62,537 nucleotides of DNA from contig NZ_JAJCIC010000028.1 in the NCBI RefSeq assembly GCF_020554865.1, positions 1-62,537 of the forward strand, in the 5' to 3' direction. The notes below the pieces were generated by a model. It made no database searches. It was not told the origin of the DNA and saw only the letters and a program-made list of their open reading frames with translations. Shown one piece after another: positions 7,943 through 20,063 of the stretch; the stretch's first letter is position 1, and each line of letters begins with the position of its first letter. A program made the position numbers and the translations under genes. This DNA is from Lacrimispora sp. 210928-DFI.3.58. GTDB taxonomy: Bacteria > Bacillota > Clostridia > Lachnospirales > Lachnospiraceae.

Positions 7943-9124
7943 CTACACCCGCACGATCTTATAGCCAGCCGCCTTTGACAGGCGGTTCATAATAGCCTGT
8001 CCCAGATGATCCTCTGAAAAGCTCTCAGAGAATATCACATCCACTCCCAGATCGTCAAATTCCCTGAGCACTGCATAGAGGTTGTGGGCTACGGATTCCT
8101 GACTTCTCCTGGCACCGATGGAACGAACCAGGAAGCTGTCGATCCCTTTAAGGCTCTTATAGCTCTCTATGGACTCGTCTGTTCCGATAATCCCTGTCCG
8201 AAGGCCCTCTGCTGCCTTCTTCTCTGCCAGGCGGCCTACCATATCCACCATGCGTCTGATACCGTCTTCATCCATTCCCGGCTGCCGGGCACAGGCCAGA
8301 TCCTGACAGCTGCCTAAACCCACCGTGCAGCCGTCCAAAGCGTTCTCTGGAAGCTCCGCCCCATTTCGGAGCGGCTCCACCAGCGTCAGATCTGCCTTCG
8401 GCGCATAGTGCTTATACTTCATTCCCGGAGCCTTTGGCCTCATCCCCGCGGACACAGGACCCAGGATCGCCGGGTCAACTGCCACCTCTCCCAGCACTTC
8501 CTTCAGCATCTCCATGGTGATGGCTCCCGGCCTTAAAACCGTTGGGATATCGGAGGACACATCCACGATGGTAGATTCCACACCGATCCCCACAGCTCCG
8601 CCGTCTATGATCATGTCAATGCGCCCGTTCATATCCTGCCATACATGATCTGCCGTGGTAGGACTGGGACGGCCGGAGGTGTTCGCACTGGGAGCAGCAA
8701 CAGGAACTCCCGCAAGAGCGATCAGACGGTTTGCCACCGCATCATTTGGCATGCGGACTGCCACTGTATCCAGGCCTCCTGTGGTGCCATAGGGAACTCT
8801 GTCACTTTTGGGAAATATCATCGTCAGCGGTCCCGGCCAGAAGGCCTCCATCAGCTTCCTCCCCGCCTCCGGTATCTCCTTTACAAGAGGCTTCAACTCT
8901 GCTGTGCAGGACACATGGGCGATCAACGGATTGTCCGAAGGACGCCCCTTTGCCGCATAGATCTTCCCGGCCGCCTCCTCATCAAGGGCATTCCCTCCCA
9001 AGCCATACACTGTTTCCGTAGGAAACGCCACAAGGCCTCCTGTCCTCAGGATCTTTGCCGCCTCCAGAAGTTCCTCATCCTTTATATGCTCTCTGTCTGT
9101 GATCACAACTCTTTTGGTTTCCAT
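7943..9124 (-). CDS. L-threonylcarbamoyladenylate synthase (Sua5/TsaC)
   Basis: Makes threonylcarbamoyl-AMP from threonine, bicarbonate and ATP, the first step of the t6A37 modification of ANN-decoding tRNAs. The YrdC domain spans about the first 200 residues with GGLVAFPTETVYGLGG and KGRPSDNPLIAHV; SANTSGRPSPT follows. The C-terminal Sua5 domain begins after GMKYKHYAPKADLTLV. The reading frame is open to 9325, but the region before METKRVV lacks family similarity, and the ATG at 9122-9124 follows AGGTGG, so I start there (393 residues); 9166 is an alternative. Its 3' end abuts the MITE-like insertion. Confidence 0.9.
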   Translation of the reverse strand: METKRVVITDREHIKDEELLEAAKILRTGGLVAFPTETVYGLGGNALDEEAAGKIYAAKGRPSDNPLIAHVSCTAELKPLVKEIPEAGRKLMEAFWPGPLTMIFPKSDRVPYGTTGGLDTVAVRMPNDAVANRLIALAGVPVAAPSANTSGRPSPTTADHVWQDMNGRIDMIIDGGAVGIGVESTIVDVSSDIPTVLRPGAITMEMLKEVLGEVAVDPAILGPVSAGMRPKAPGMKYKHYAPKADLTLVEPLRNGAELPENALDGCTVGLGSCQDLACARQPGMDEDGIRRMVDMVGRLAEKKAAEGLRTGIIGTDESIESYKSLKGIDSFLVRSIGARRSQESVAHNLYAVLREFDDLGVDVIFSESFSEDHLGQAIMNRLSKAAGYKIVRV

Positions 9125-9352
9125 TTCTGCCACCTCTGTCTCTTCCGTCCTCAATGTCCCATTCATTTTATCACCGGAGCCCGGCGCTGTAAAGACAAAT
9201 GGAACTTGAGTTTCCGCATTTTGCACCTCAGCAGCCGGGGGAAAGGCTAGTGCTCCGGTTTCGGACATAAGAAGCACTATGGCACCTGATTTTTCCCTAA
9301 AGCTATCGCAGCATGGCAGAGGCAATCTTTTATTTTCACAGGCATACCATTG

Positions 9353-9385
9353 AAAAAAGCGCCTCCGGCTCTCACCGGAAACGCT
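9353..9385 (-). terminator. Intrinsic terminator of the ATP synthase operon
   Basis: On the minus strand AGCGTTTCCGG pairs with CCGGAGGCGCT (two G-U pairs) over a 6-nt loop, then TTTTTT follows. It starts 24 nt beyond the atpC stop codon. Confidence 0.85.
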
Positions 9386-9408
9386 CTAATCATTTTATTC
9401 TGCTGATC

Positions 9409-9819
9409 CTACTCCTGCTTTCCCGCAGTCCCGATACGCACCAGGGCGCGGTGCAGTTTGGCTTCGGCGAGCTTTAGCTCGCGCTCGGAGATCCCGCTCT
9501 GGGCCAGGCGCTCTTCTGCCTTTTTCTTTGCAGCCTGGGCGCGCTCCAAATCAATGTCCTCGCTCCACTCCCATGTGGTGGGGATCAGGCGGCACTCGCC
9601 GTCCATGACGGACAGCATGCCTCCGATACAAGCGGCTTTCCTCACGCTGCCGTCCTCCAGCACTACCTGGGCAGTGCCCATTCCAACGGCTGTGCAGTAG
9701 TTGCAGTGCCTTGCTAAGATTGCAAGATCACCATGGACGGTACGGCAGGATACACTCTGTACCTGGCCGTCATACTCCAGCCCGTCCATTGATACGATCT
9801 GTAAATGGAAGGTTGCCAT
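9409..9819 (-). CDS. atpC: ATP synthase F1 epsilon subunit
   Basis: A 136-residue central-stalk subunit that links gamma to the c-ring and can inhibit ATP hydrolysis. The N-terminal beta-sandwich opens with FHLQIVSMDGLEYDGQVQSV, a typical start in which epsilon separates rotor torque from catalysis. The C-terminal helical hairpin (about 88-132) is rich in A, E and K, with ERAQAAKKKAEERL. Last gene of the operon, 20 nt behind atpD and just before the terminator. Confidence 0.95.
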   Translation of the reverse strand: MATFHLQIVSMDGLEYDGQVQSVSCRTVHGDLAILARHCNYCTAVGMGTAQVVLEDGSVRKAACIGGMLSVMDGECRLIPTTWEWSEDIDLERAQAAKKKAEERLAQSGISERELKLAEAKLHRALVRIGTAGKQE

Positions 9820-9839
9820 TACGCCTTTCGCCCTCCCCT

Positions 9840-12117
<2,278 letters not shown>

Positions 12118-12139
12118 GGTTTTTCCTCCTTCATCTTAA

Positions 12140-13660
12140 TCATCTAGTTCTAAGGAAATTCTCCGTATAGTCATTCAGAGCAGCCTTTAACTTCTCCTCT
12201 GCCTCGCCCTCTAATTTTCCGGTGCTGCGGATCGCTTCCATAGCAGCAGCTCCGTTGCCATCGGAATCCAGGAAGGTGTAAAGACCTTCTTCATACTTGT
12301 AGATATCCTCTACCTCCACAGGGGTCAGGATTCCGTTTACAACTGCATACAGGATCGCTACCTGCTTCTCTACGGGAACAGGCAGGCTTCTGCCCTGCTT
12401 TAACACTTCAACGATTCGTTCACCCTGTGCCAGACGCGCCTTTGTATCAGCATCCAGGTCAGAACCGAACTGCGCAAAGCTCTGCAGCTCTCTGTACTGG
12501 GAATATACCAGCTTTAAGGTTCCGGCTACCTTCTTCATGGCCTTGATCTGTGCATTACCACCTACTCGTGATACGGAGATACCAGGGTTTACAGCAGGCA
12601 TGATGCCGGAGTGGAACAGCTCTGTCTCCAGGAATATCTGTCCGTCTGTAATGGAGATCACGTTGGTGGGGATGTAAGCAGATACATCTCCGGCCTGTGT
12701 CTCGATAATAGGAAGGGCTGTCAGGGAACCGCCTCCCTTTTCATCGGAAAGCTTTGCAGCGCGCTCTAAGAGACGTGAGTGAAGATAGAATACGTCTCCA
12801 GGATAAGCCTCACGCCCCGGCGGGCGGCGGATCAGCAGAGAAAGTGCTCTGTATGCCACTGCATGCTTACTGAGGTCATCATAGATAATGAGTACATGCT
12901 TGCCCTTATTCATAAAATACTCGCCCATGGCGCAGCCGGAATAAGGTGCAATGTACTGCAGGGGGCTGGGCTCAGAAGCAGTTGCCGCAACAACAATGGT
13001 GTAATCCATGGCGCCTCCGGCTGTCAGCTCGTTCACAACGCCTGCTACGGTAGAACGCTTCTGTCCGATGGCAACATAGATACAGATAACATCCTTGCCC
13101 TTCTGGTTCAATATAGTATCGGTGGCGATGGTGGTCTTACCTGTCTGCCTGTCGCCGATGATCAGCTCACGCTGGCCTCTTCCGATAGGGATCATGGAGT
13201 CGATTGCCTTGATACCTGTCTGAAGGGGTTCCTTAACGGGCTGGCGGTCGCAGATGCCGGGAGCCGGAGACTCTACCGGGCGGTACTCTGCAGCCTCAAT
13301 TGGGCCTGCTCCATCTATGGGCTGGCCGATCGCGTTTACTACGCGTCCTATCATTGCTTCGCCTACGGGCACGGATACGACCCTGCCGGTACGCTTAACG
13401 GTCTGTCCTTCGCTGATTCCCTGATCGGAGCCGAGCAATACCGCAGATACGCTGTTCTCCTCCAGGTTCTGGGCCATTCCGAATGTGCCGTCCTCAAATT
13501 CCAGAAGTTCACCTGCCATACAATTGGTAAGTCCGCTCACCCTGGCAATACCGTCTCCTACTACTAAAACGGTGCCTGTCTCGCTCTGTTCAATGGCATT
13601 CTGGTAATATTTGATCTGGCTGCGAATGACCTTTGAGATTTCTTCCGGTTTTAATTGCAT
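12140..13660 (-). CDS. atpA: ATP synthase F1 alpha subunit
   Basis: A 506-residue non-catalytic nucleotide-binding subunit. Walker A is [11 protein letters not shown] (about 166-176), and the conserved [16 protein letters not shown] stretch and arginine-finger region are intact. An in-frame GTG at 13669 is possible, but the ATG at 13658-13660 (MQLKPEEIS) has the better-spaced AAAGGA site and matches family starts. The gene follows atpH by 14 nt. Confidence 0.97.
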   Translation of the reverse strand: MQLKPEEISKVIRSQIKYYQNAIEQSETGTVLVVGDGIARVSGLTNCMAGELLEFEDGTFGMAQNLEENSVSAVLLGSDQGISEGQTVKRTGRVVSVPVGEAMIGRVVNAIGQPIDGAGPIEAAEYRPVESPAPGICDRQPVKEPLQTGIKAIDSMIPIGRGQRELIIGDRQTGKTTIATDTILNQKGKDVICIYVAIGQKRSTVAGVVNELTAGGAMDYTIVVAATASEPSPLQYIAPYSGCAMGEYFMNKGKHVLIIYDDLSKHAVAYRALSLLIRRPPGREAYPGDVFYLHSRLLERAAKLSDEKGGGSLTALPIIETQAGDVSAYIPTNVISITDGQIFLETELFHSGIMPAVNPGISVSRVGGNAQIKAMKKVAGTLKLVYSQYRELQSFAQFGSDLDADTKARLAQGERIVEVLKQGRSLPVPVEKQVAILYAVVNGILTPVEVEDIYKYEEGLYTFLDSDGNGAAAMEAIRSTGKLEGEAEEKLKAALNDYTENFLRTR

Positions 13661-13674
13661 TCCATTCACATCCT

Positions 13675-14214
13675 TTATACGATGATTTCGGTAACTTTTT
13701 TACGCAGGCCTGACAAGCGTCCCTGGGCGGTGCCGTCTAACTGCTTCCCTTCCAGTTCCACCTTAAGGCCGCCCAGCACATGGCTGTCCACCTTCTGCGT
13801 AAGTACGATGGTTTTATTGCTCATGGCAGCAAGCTTTGCCTTAAGCGCCTCTGCCTGCTCTTTGTCAAGGGCCACGGCGCTGGTAACAACTGCCTCCGCA
13901 ATGTTATGGTCTTCATTGTAGCGTGCCTTAAATTCACGGCAGCAATCATTCAATTCCCGCAACATGCCATTTTCACATAGGAGCTTTATGAAGTTTAACA
14001 GATATGCGTGGATCTTCCCGCCAAAGGCATCGTCAAGGAGCTTTACCCGCTCTGCCTTTGGGATGGACGGCTCTGCCAGCAGTGTGAGATATTCCGGATT
14101 TTCCTTCAATATCCCCTGCACCATAGACAGCTCCTCAAGCATACTGTCCGTAACCTTCTCCTCAGCGGCGAGGTCATAGAGGCTGCCGCCGTATAATTTG
14201 GCAGTTTTCGTCAT
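13675..14214 (-). CDS. atpH: ATP synthase F1 delta subunit
   Basis: A 179-residue OSCP/delta subunit that fixes the peripheral stalk to the top of F1. It has the N-terminal [13 protein letters not shown] helix and the C-terminal family motif [20 protein letters not shown]. The ATG overlaps the atpF stop by 4 nt (coupled translation). Confidence 0.93.
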   Translation of the reverse strand: MTKTAKLYGGSLYDLAAEEKVTDSMLEELSMVQGILKENPEYLTLLAEPSIPKAERVKLLDDAFGGKIHAYLLNFIKLLCENGMLRELNDCCREFKARYNEDHNIAEAVVTSAVALDKEQAEALKAKLAAMSNKTIVLTQKVDSHVLGGLKVELEGKQLDGTAQGRLSGLRKKVTEIIV

Positions 14215-14717
14215 GATGCCTCACCTACATTCTCAATAAACTCGTTGATCAGTTTCCTGTGATCCTCTTCACTGATTTCCCGTTCGATTACCTTACCGGC
14301 AATATCCATAGCGATGCCGCCGATCTCATTCTTGATATCGTTGACTGCCTTCTTCTTCTCCTGGATAATATCGGCCTCTGCCTTAGCCTTGATGCTGGCT
14401 GCCTGATTCTGGGCTTCATTTATGATCGCCTCGCTGCGGGCTGCCGCATCACGCTCTGCATTCTGCATGATGGCATTTGCTGTTTCCTTTGCCTTTGCCA
14501 TATCAGACTCATAGCCGGCCTTCATGGTCTCTGCCTCTTCCTTTGCCTTTTTGGCATCCTGGATCTGGGCATCGGCCATGGCCCTGCGCTTATCGAGGAT
14601 AGCAAGAACAGGCTTGAACAGGAAACGCTTGATAAGGTACATCTGGATAAACAGGTTGCAAATCTGCGCAATGAAGGTCCACGGTATAATTGTTACTAAT
14701 TCCTGTGTCTCTCGCAT
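14211..14717 (-). CDS. atpF: ATP synthase Fo b subunit
   Basis: A 168-residue peripheral-stalk subunit. One N-terminal membrane helix (about 9-30, with IIPWTFIAQICNLFIQMYL) is followed by a long charged, alanine-rich helix up to about residue 150, the usual b-subunit design. The ATG follows AGGAGG. It overlaps atpH by 4 nt. Confidence 0.94.
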   Translation of the reverse strand: MRETQELVTIIPWTFIAQICNLFIQMYLIKRFLFKPVLAILDKRRAMADAQIQDAKKAKEEAETMKAGYESDMAKAKETANAIMQNAERDAAARSEAIINEAQNQAASIKAKAEADIIQEKKKAVNDIKNEIGGIAMDIAGKVIEREISEEDHRKLINEFIENVGEAS

Positions 14718-14764
14718 CTTTCACCCTCCTGTCATTTAGAGACGGTTCATTTTTTCATCTCTGA

Positions 14765-15058
<294 letters not shown>

Positions 15059-15107
15059 CTAATTATTGTTTCATATGTTATTTTTGTGAAGCCTCTTTGG
15101 GCTGTCA

Positions 15108-15869
15108 TTATCCCTCTGCTGCATTTGCAATATACATGATGGTCAGCATACTGAAGATAAATGCCTGCATAACGCCGGAGAACCAGTCAAAGTAGACAGA
15201 CAGCACGGCGGGGATACCTACGTCAAGAATCGGAATGCTTCCCAGGACATGTCCCAGGGCTCCCGGCAGCAGGCCAAACAGTGCTGAGGATGCGATGGCC
15301 AATGCCGCATAGATCAATCCATTGATTACCACACCAGAAAGAATGTTGCCGAAATGACGGCAGGCCATACTGACAGGAGTGGCAAGCTCAGAAAGAATAT
15401 TGAACGGTGTCATAACCGGGATAGGGGTGGTAAAGCCCTTTAAATAGCCCAAAACACCGCCGGCCTTGATCTTGTTGGCCGTGATCATGATAAAGACCAC
15501 CACAGCCCAGGCCGCTTCCGTGGACAGATCGGCTGTAGGGCTCCTTAAGCCGATCAGGCTGATAAGGTTCGATACCACACTGGTTGTAAACAAAGCTGCA
15601 ACAAAGGGAATCAGTTTGTCAAACTTTGTTCCGCCGGTGTTATTCCTGACCAGATTCGTGGCCTGTTCCACCAGCATCTCAGCTACAGCCTGGCGCCTGG
15701 AGATATTCTCAACCTTGAGATCCCTTGTGAGCCATATGCATAAGCCGGTGATGAGTGCCATAACCAGCCAGCTGATCAAAATGGTCTCTGTAATCAGGAT
15801 ATCTCCCAATATGGGAATGCCCGTTGGAATTCTGAAATAAATCGCTGCACCTGAAATATCAAAATTCAT
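15108..15869 (-). CDS. atpB: ATP synthase Fo a subunit
   Basis: A 253-residue integral membrane stator subunit that forms the ion half-channels. Five to six hydrophobic helices are visible, and the conserved ACRHFGNILSGVVINGL segment (about 169-188) contains the essential stator arginine region. The ATG follows AAAGGAGA. It is 61 nt before atpE. Confidence 0.95.
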   Translation of the reverse strand: MNFDISGAAIYFRIPTGIPILGDILITETILISWLVMALITGLCIWLTRDLKVENISRRQAVAEMLVEQATNLVRNNTGGTKFDKLIPFVAALFTTSVVSNLISLIGLRSPTADLSTEAAWAVVVFIMITANKIKAGGVLGYLKGFTTPIPVMTPFNILSELATPVSMACRHFGNILSGVVINGLIYAALAIASSALFGLLPGALGHVLGSIPILDVGIPAVLSVYFDWFSGVMQAFIFSMLTIMYIANAAEG

Positions 15870-15900
15870 GGTTTCACTCTTCTCTCCTTTCCTTTATATT

Positions 15901-16311
15901 TTATTTTGCTTTTATCATTCCCAGGATACTCCTTGCTTTAATACAAAGGCTGGGAAAAAATAAGGGAATGATACCTGCCGCACCGTTGAGTACGGGAAGC
16001 ACCATTGCCAGGACTACCCATAGAAGCTGGGTCAGGGTACGGAACCGGTAGCTGGCCTTCATGCTCTTGTAGGCCTCATCCTGGTTATCCGTATTCGCGA
16101 TCTTCTGGACTGTCAGGCCCATAAAAAAAAAGTTCCCTGCCGCTACTGCGCTGCCCAATATTCCGCCTAATATAACCTTGTAATCAAAAGGAACCGTATC
16201 AGGCATAAACTGGTGAAGCGCCCAGAATGCCAGAATCATGACGCAGGTTCCGGCTATTGTACTGCCTGCAATGTAGGCTGTTTCCTTTTTCACCGCCGGC
16301 TGAATCTGCAT
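15901..16311 (-). CDS. ATP synthase-associated membrane protein (AtpI-like)
   Basis: A 136-residue protein with about four hydrophobic helices (near 12-32, 42-65, 90-107 and 108-125). Its position directly before atpB and its topology match subunit I (AtpI), which helps c-ring assembly and may aid Mg2+ or Na+ handling. Sequence conservation in this family is low, so the call rests mainly on position. ATG follows AGGAGG. Confidence 0.75.
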   Translation of the reverse strand: MQIQPAVKKETAYIAGSTIAGTCVMILAFWALHQFMPDTVPFDYKVILGGILGSAVAAGNFFFMGLTVQKIANTDNQDEAYKSMKASYRFRTLTQLLWVVLAMVLPVLNGAAGIIPLFFPSLCIKARSILGMIKAK

Positions 16312-16327
16312 TGGATGCTCCTCCTTT

Positions 16328-16591
16328 CTACTTATGTTCGTTAAATGCTGCCCCGGCAGACCGTTTATTCTTCTTTTCCTGCTTCATGACTGCCAGATAT
16401 ACCTTGTATGCAGTCATACCGGAGCCGCCTAACCCGAAAAAGAAGCCCGGAATGTAGATCCAGCCGCCGATACCGAAGCGGCTGCTCAGCCAGCTGCAGA
16501 AAATGAGGCAAAGAAGAAGGGGAGCTGCCAGAGAAAGGCCCATCTGGCTCAGCCACGTAAGCTGCTTTAAAATCTGTGACCACTCTTTCAT
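16328..16591 (-). CDS. AtpZ/AtpI family small membrane protein, first gene of the atp operon
   Basis: An 87-residue protein with two membrane helices (about 13-31 and 41-62), the second glycine-rich (PGFFFGLGGSG). This fits the AtpZ/ATPase_gene1 family found at the head of Firmicute atp operons. The open frame extends to 16660, but the ATG at 16589-16591 (MKEWSQIL) has a GGGAGG site, so I start there. It follows a near-perfect promoter by about 95 nt. Confidence 0.8.
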   Translation of the reverse strand: MKEWSQILKQLTWLSQMGLSLAAPLLLCLIFCSWLSSRFGIGGWIYIPGFFFGLGGSGMTAYKVYLAVMKQEKKNKRSAGAAFNEHK

Positions 16592-16692
16592 ATAGCCTCC
16601 CGTGCATAACTCGTATACATTATTGTAATAATTGTCTGAAACAATGCGGAAATTCGCCACTATTCTTTTGCCATTTTGTACAATACGAATTG

Positions 16693-16721
16693 ATTATAAC
16701 GTATGAATCAAAAATTATCAA
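16693..16721 (-). promoter_or_regulatory. Sigma-A promoter of the ATP synthase operon
   Basis: On the minus strand TTGATA (16716-16721) lies 17 nt from TATAAT (16693-16698), in very AT-rich DNA about 100 nt upstream of the first atp gene. This is the best promoter match in the 340-bp gap between the atp operon and the RND pump genes. Confidence 0.8.
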
Positions 16722-16844
16722 TGGTAAAATAAAAAAATATTGCAAAAACTTTTAGATAATCTTACTTTTTTTGTACGCTTCACAAAATTCGTGTGTCAGT
16801 AAGATGTCAAAGTTTGTTATATAAATAACGATTTTGCCTATGAA

Positions 16845-16893
16845 ATAAGCTGCGGCTCCGATACACACTGCCTATGTGCGCGGAAACCGCAGC
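16845..16893 (-). terminator. Terminator-like hairpin downstream of the RND permease
   Basis: GCTGCGG (16849-16855) pairs with CCGCAGC (16887-16893), extended by TCCG/CGGA; the loop holds a further CACA/TGTG pair. On the minus strand it is followed by TTATTTCAT. It separates the RND operon from the atp promoter. Confidence 0.6.
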
Positions 16894-17001
16894 CATGCTT
16901 TTATATTATACCATTGATCGCTGTCTCTGTATACAGTATTTTTTTGTCATTCTCTTCACAATGCTGGTTTTTTATTTCACATTCATCCGCATTTTCACAC
17001 C

Positions 17002-20000
17002 TTAATCGGAAATGATCCTCCTCTTCTTCCCACCGCCGTTCATCAGGCTATAGTATGCAGGAAGCATCAAAAGTGCAAGGATAGTGGCAGCAGTAAGGCC
17101 GCCGATGTTTACGAGGGCAAGGCCCTGGGTGGTGGTTCCGCTGCCGCCTAAGGCCATGGCCATAGGTATCATGGAGACGACCGTGGTAAGCGTCGTCATG
17201 AGGATGGGCCTTAGACGGGTCGCTCCTGCTTCTATGAGGGCCTTCCGCAGCTCCATTTCCCTTCTGTACTGATTCACCGTATCCACATAGAGGATACCGT
17301 TATTTACTACCGTACCTACCAGCATAAGGAAGCCCAGCAGGGAGGTCATGCTGATGGCGCTGTCCACCAGCCAGAGGAGGCCGAAGGCGCCGATCAGACA
17401 GAACGGTATGGTGGTCATGACCATGATAGAGAACTTCGGTGACTCGAACTGGGCAGCCATTACAACGAACACCAGGAAGATCGCAAAAGCAATGGCCTGG
17501 AACAGCGCTGCAAACTCCTCTGCCATGGACTCATCCATGGTGCTTAAGGCCGTAGCAACATTTGCCGTCAGATTTGGCGTCACCACCTCATCCATCAGGA
17601 GGGCCTCTGTATTTTTGTCAGAATTCTCTGTGTAAATGCCGGATACCGTTGCGCGGTACTGCTTATCGTAGCGCTCAATGGTAGCCGGGCTGTCGGCAAA
17701 GCGGATATCTGCCACATCGGTCAGGGCTACTGCGCTTCCTGTAGGAGTTTGGAGAGTGATGGTCTCTAACTGGTTCAGGGTCTTATACCTGTCCTCAGGA
17801 TAAACCACCTTTACGTCAATATCCTCACCGTCCACATCCATGGTGGTAGCTGTCATACCGCTCAGCATGGTATTTAAGGTTCCGCCGATCTGAGCAGGAG
17901 TGAGCCCTGCTGCCCTGGCCTTAATGGGATTTACGGTTACCTTCACTACGGAGGCGGCATTTTCCAGGGTGGAATGCACCTTTGTCAGCTCCGGACGCTT
18001 GCTCAGTTCCTCGGCGATCTTGTCGCTGACTGCCTTTAAGTCATCATAGTTGGTGCTCTGAAGATTGATCTCATAGTCATCAGCAGAGCCCATCATGGAG
18101 CTTACCTGAGAATAGGATTCCACAGTGATATTGGTATCAGCGATATTGCCCAGCTCCTGCTTCCACTCCTTCACCACATCCTCTGTTTCCATCTTTCTCT
18201 TTTTCTTTAAGTAGACCGTGATCGTGGGATCAGAGCTCATGCTTAAGCCGGAGCTTCCTGCCTGGGTCATATAGGACTCCACGTCCGGATGCTGGCTGAT
18301 GATGCTCTCGATCTGCTTTAAGATACCATCCACCTTCTCCGTCTTCATACCCGGCTTCACCTCTGCCGTAATAGAAATCTGGCCCTGGTCATCCTCTGCC
18401 ATCAGCTCCATGCGCAGGAATTTTGCAAGGACAAAGGATAATATCAGCAGGAGAACGGAGGCCAGCATAACAAGTCCTCTCTTATTCAGCAGTTTATCCA
18501 TGATCCCCCTGTACAGATCCTGAAGTATCTCCACAGGCCTGGACATGGGAGCAGTCTCTCTCTCAACCGGTTTGTAGATCATGTAGCACAGCGGTACCAC
18601 TGAAATTGCTGATATCAGGGATGCCGTCATACAGAATACAATGGTAAAGCCCAAAGGCCTGAACAGCTCGCCGGTCATACCTCCCAGTAAGGCCAGCGGG
18701 AAGAATACCACGCAGGTCGTCAGGGTAGAACCGATAACAGACTGGTACACAATGCCTGTTCCGTTGAGAGCCGCTGTGGCAAATTCCTTAAATCCGGTGT
18801 CATCCGTAGCCCTAAAGCAGCTCTCCAGCACAACGATGGAGTTATCTACCATCATACCTACGCCCAATACCAGGGCGCTCAGCGTGATCACGTTAAGGCT
18901 GAAGCCCATGAGCTGCATGAGTATCAGGGAGGTCAGGATCGATACAGGGATGGAGCTTCCCACGATCATGGATGCCTTCAGGTCTCCGAAGAACAGCCAT
19001 ATGATGATCATGGAAATAATAACAGCCAGAGCCATTGTCTCGATAACCGAGGTCAGTGAGGACTTGATGGAATCCTTATCGTCATCCACCACTGTGATCT
19101 GCAGAGAGGGATCCTGGCGTGTCAGCTGTTTGATCACTCCCTGTACATCCTTTGACAGGGCCAGGGTCGCTGCATCCTGCTGCTTACTGATCGTCAGGGC
19201 AATGATGTCCTCCGGCTCTCCGCCCTCCGGCTTATAGCGGGCAATGCTGTCTGCATCATCTGAACCCATATATACATTAGCCACATCACTCAAATACAGG
19301 ATCCTGTTGCCGCTTACTGTAAGCGGAATGTCTCCCAGGCTTTCCATGCTCTTAAACGGCTGCTCTGTGGATACGGAAAGGGTCTGGTCTCCCAGATCCG
19401 TGTCTCCCGCAGGATAGGTGATATCAGCGCCGGCAATGTCATTTGCAATGGAATTCATGGTGATCCCATACTGCTTCAGCTTCTCCGGCATCAGCTCTAC
19501 TTTGATATATTTTTCTGCGCCGCCTATAATGGATACCTCTGCTGCCGTGGAGAGCTTTTCAAACTCAGGCACCAGGGTATTGTTCACATAGTTGTAAAGA
19601 TCATCGTCCTCTCCATGGCTCACAGACAGGATGATATTCGGCTTTAAGTTGGTGTTCAGCTCCAGCATAATGGGATCGTCCGCATCATCCGGCAGCTCTG
19701 TCTTCACCAGGTCCATCTGCTTTTTCAGATCATCATAAGCCTCGTTCATGTCCGTGCCGTACTCATACTGAAGAATAACAATGGACATATTTTCCCTTGA
19801 ACGGGAAGAGATCGTGTCAAGACCGCTTAAGGTACTGGCCTTATCCTCGATCGGCTTTGTCACCAGCTCGCTGACGTCGTCAGGGCTGGCACCGGCATAT
19901 ACTGTCATAACGATCATCATGGACATGTTCATATCCGGCATCAGTTCCAGTGGTGACTTAAACACGGAAAAGATACCAAATACGATCAGACACAGGATTG

Positions 20001-20049
20001 CAAGGACAGTGGTTACCGGCTTTTTTAATACAAATTTCGTTAAGCCCAT
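17002..20049 (-). CDS. RND-family efflux permease (AcrB/MMPL-HAE1 type)
   Basis: A 1015-residue, 12-helix proton-antiporter. The first helix (about 12-30) precedes a large extracellular loop with the family motif GASPDDVSELVTKPIEDKAS. The membrane block about 330-500 includes VLGVGMMVDNSIVVLESCFR, with the relay-type D; the second block (about 850-1000) includes TTLTTVVSMIPMAMALGG. The two halves are tandem repeats, as in all RND pumps. The partner adaptor lies 14 nt upstream. No outer-membrane TolC gene is present, which fits a monoderm host where the adaptor works at the cell surface. Substrate is unknown. Confidence 0.93.
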   Translation of the reverse strand: MGLTKFVLKKPVTTVLAILCLIVFGIFSVFKSPLELMPDMNMSMMIVMTVYAGASPDDVSELVTKPIEDKASTLSGLDTISSRSRENMSIVILQYEYGTDMNEAYDDLKKQMDLVKTELPDDADDPIMLELNTNLKPNIILSVSHGEDDDLYNYVNNTLVPEFEKLSTAAEVSIIGGAEKYIKVELMPEKLKQYGITMNSIANDIAGADITYPAGDTDLGDQTLSVSTEQPFKSMESLGDIPLTVSGNRILYLSDVANVYMGSDDADSIARYKPEGGEPEDIIALTISKQQDAATLALSKDVQGVIKQLTRQDPSLQITVVDDDKDSIKSSLTSVIETMALAVIISMIIIWLFFGDLKASMIVGSSIPVSILTSLILMQLMGFSLNVITLSALVLGVGMMVDNSIVVLESCFRATDDTGFKEFATAALNGTGIVYQSVIGSTLTTCVVFFPLALLGGMTGELFRPLGFTIVFCMTASLISAISVVPLCYMIYKPVERETAPMSRPVEILQDLYRGIMDKLLNKRGLVMLASVLLLILSFVLAKFLRMELMAEDDQGQISITAEVKPGMKTEKVDGILKQIESIISQHPDVESYMTQAGSSGLSMSSDPTITVYLKKKRKMETEDVVKEWKQELGNIADTNITVESYSQVSSMMGSADDYEINLQSTNYDDLKAVSDKIAEELSKRPELTKVHSTLENAASVVKVTVNPIKARAAGLTPAQIGGTLNTMLSGMTATTMDVDGEDIDVKVVYPEDRYKTLNQLETITLQTPTGSAVALTDVADIRFADSPATIERYDKQYRATVSGIYTENSDKNTEALLMDEVVTPNLTANVATALSTMDESMAEEFAALFQAIAFAIFLVFVVMAAQFESPKFSIMVMTTIPFCLIGAFGLLWLVDSAISMTSLLGFLMLVGTVVNNGILYVDTVNQYRREMELRKALIEAGATRLRPILMTTLTTVVSMIPMAMALGGSGTTTQGLALVNIGGLTAATILALLMLPAYYSLMNGGGKKRRIISD

Positions 20050-20063
20050 ATTCCTGCCTCCTT

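Noticed and set aside
12779..13567. 262-codon plus-strand frame opposite atpA
   Set aside because: Antisense shadow of the canonical alpha subunit.
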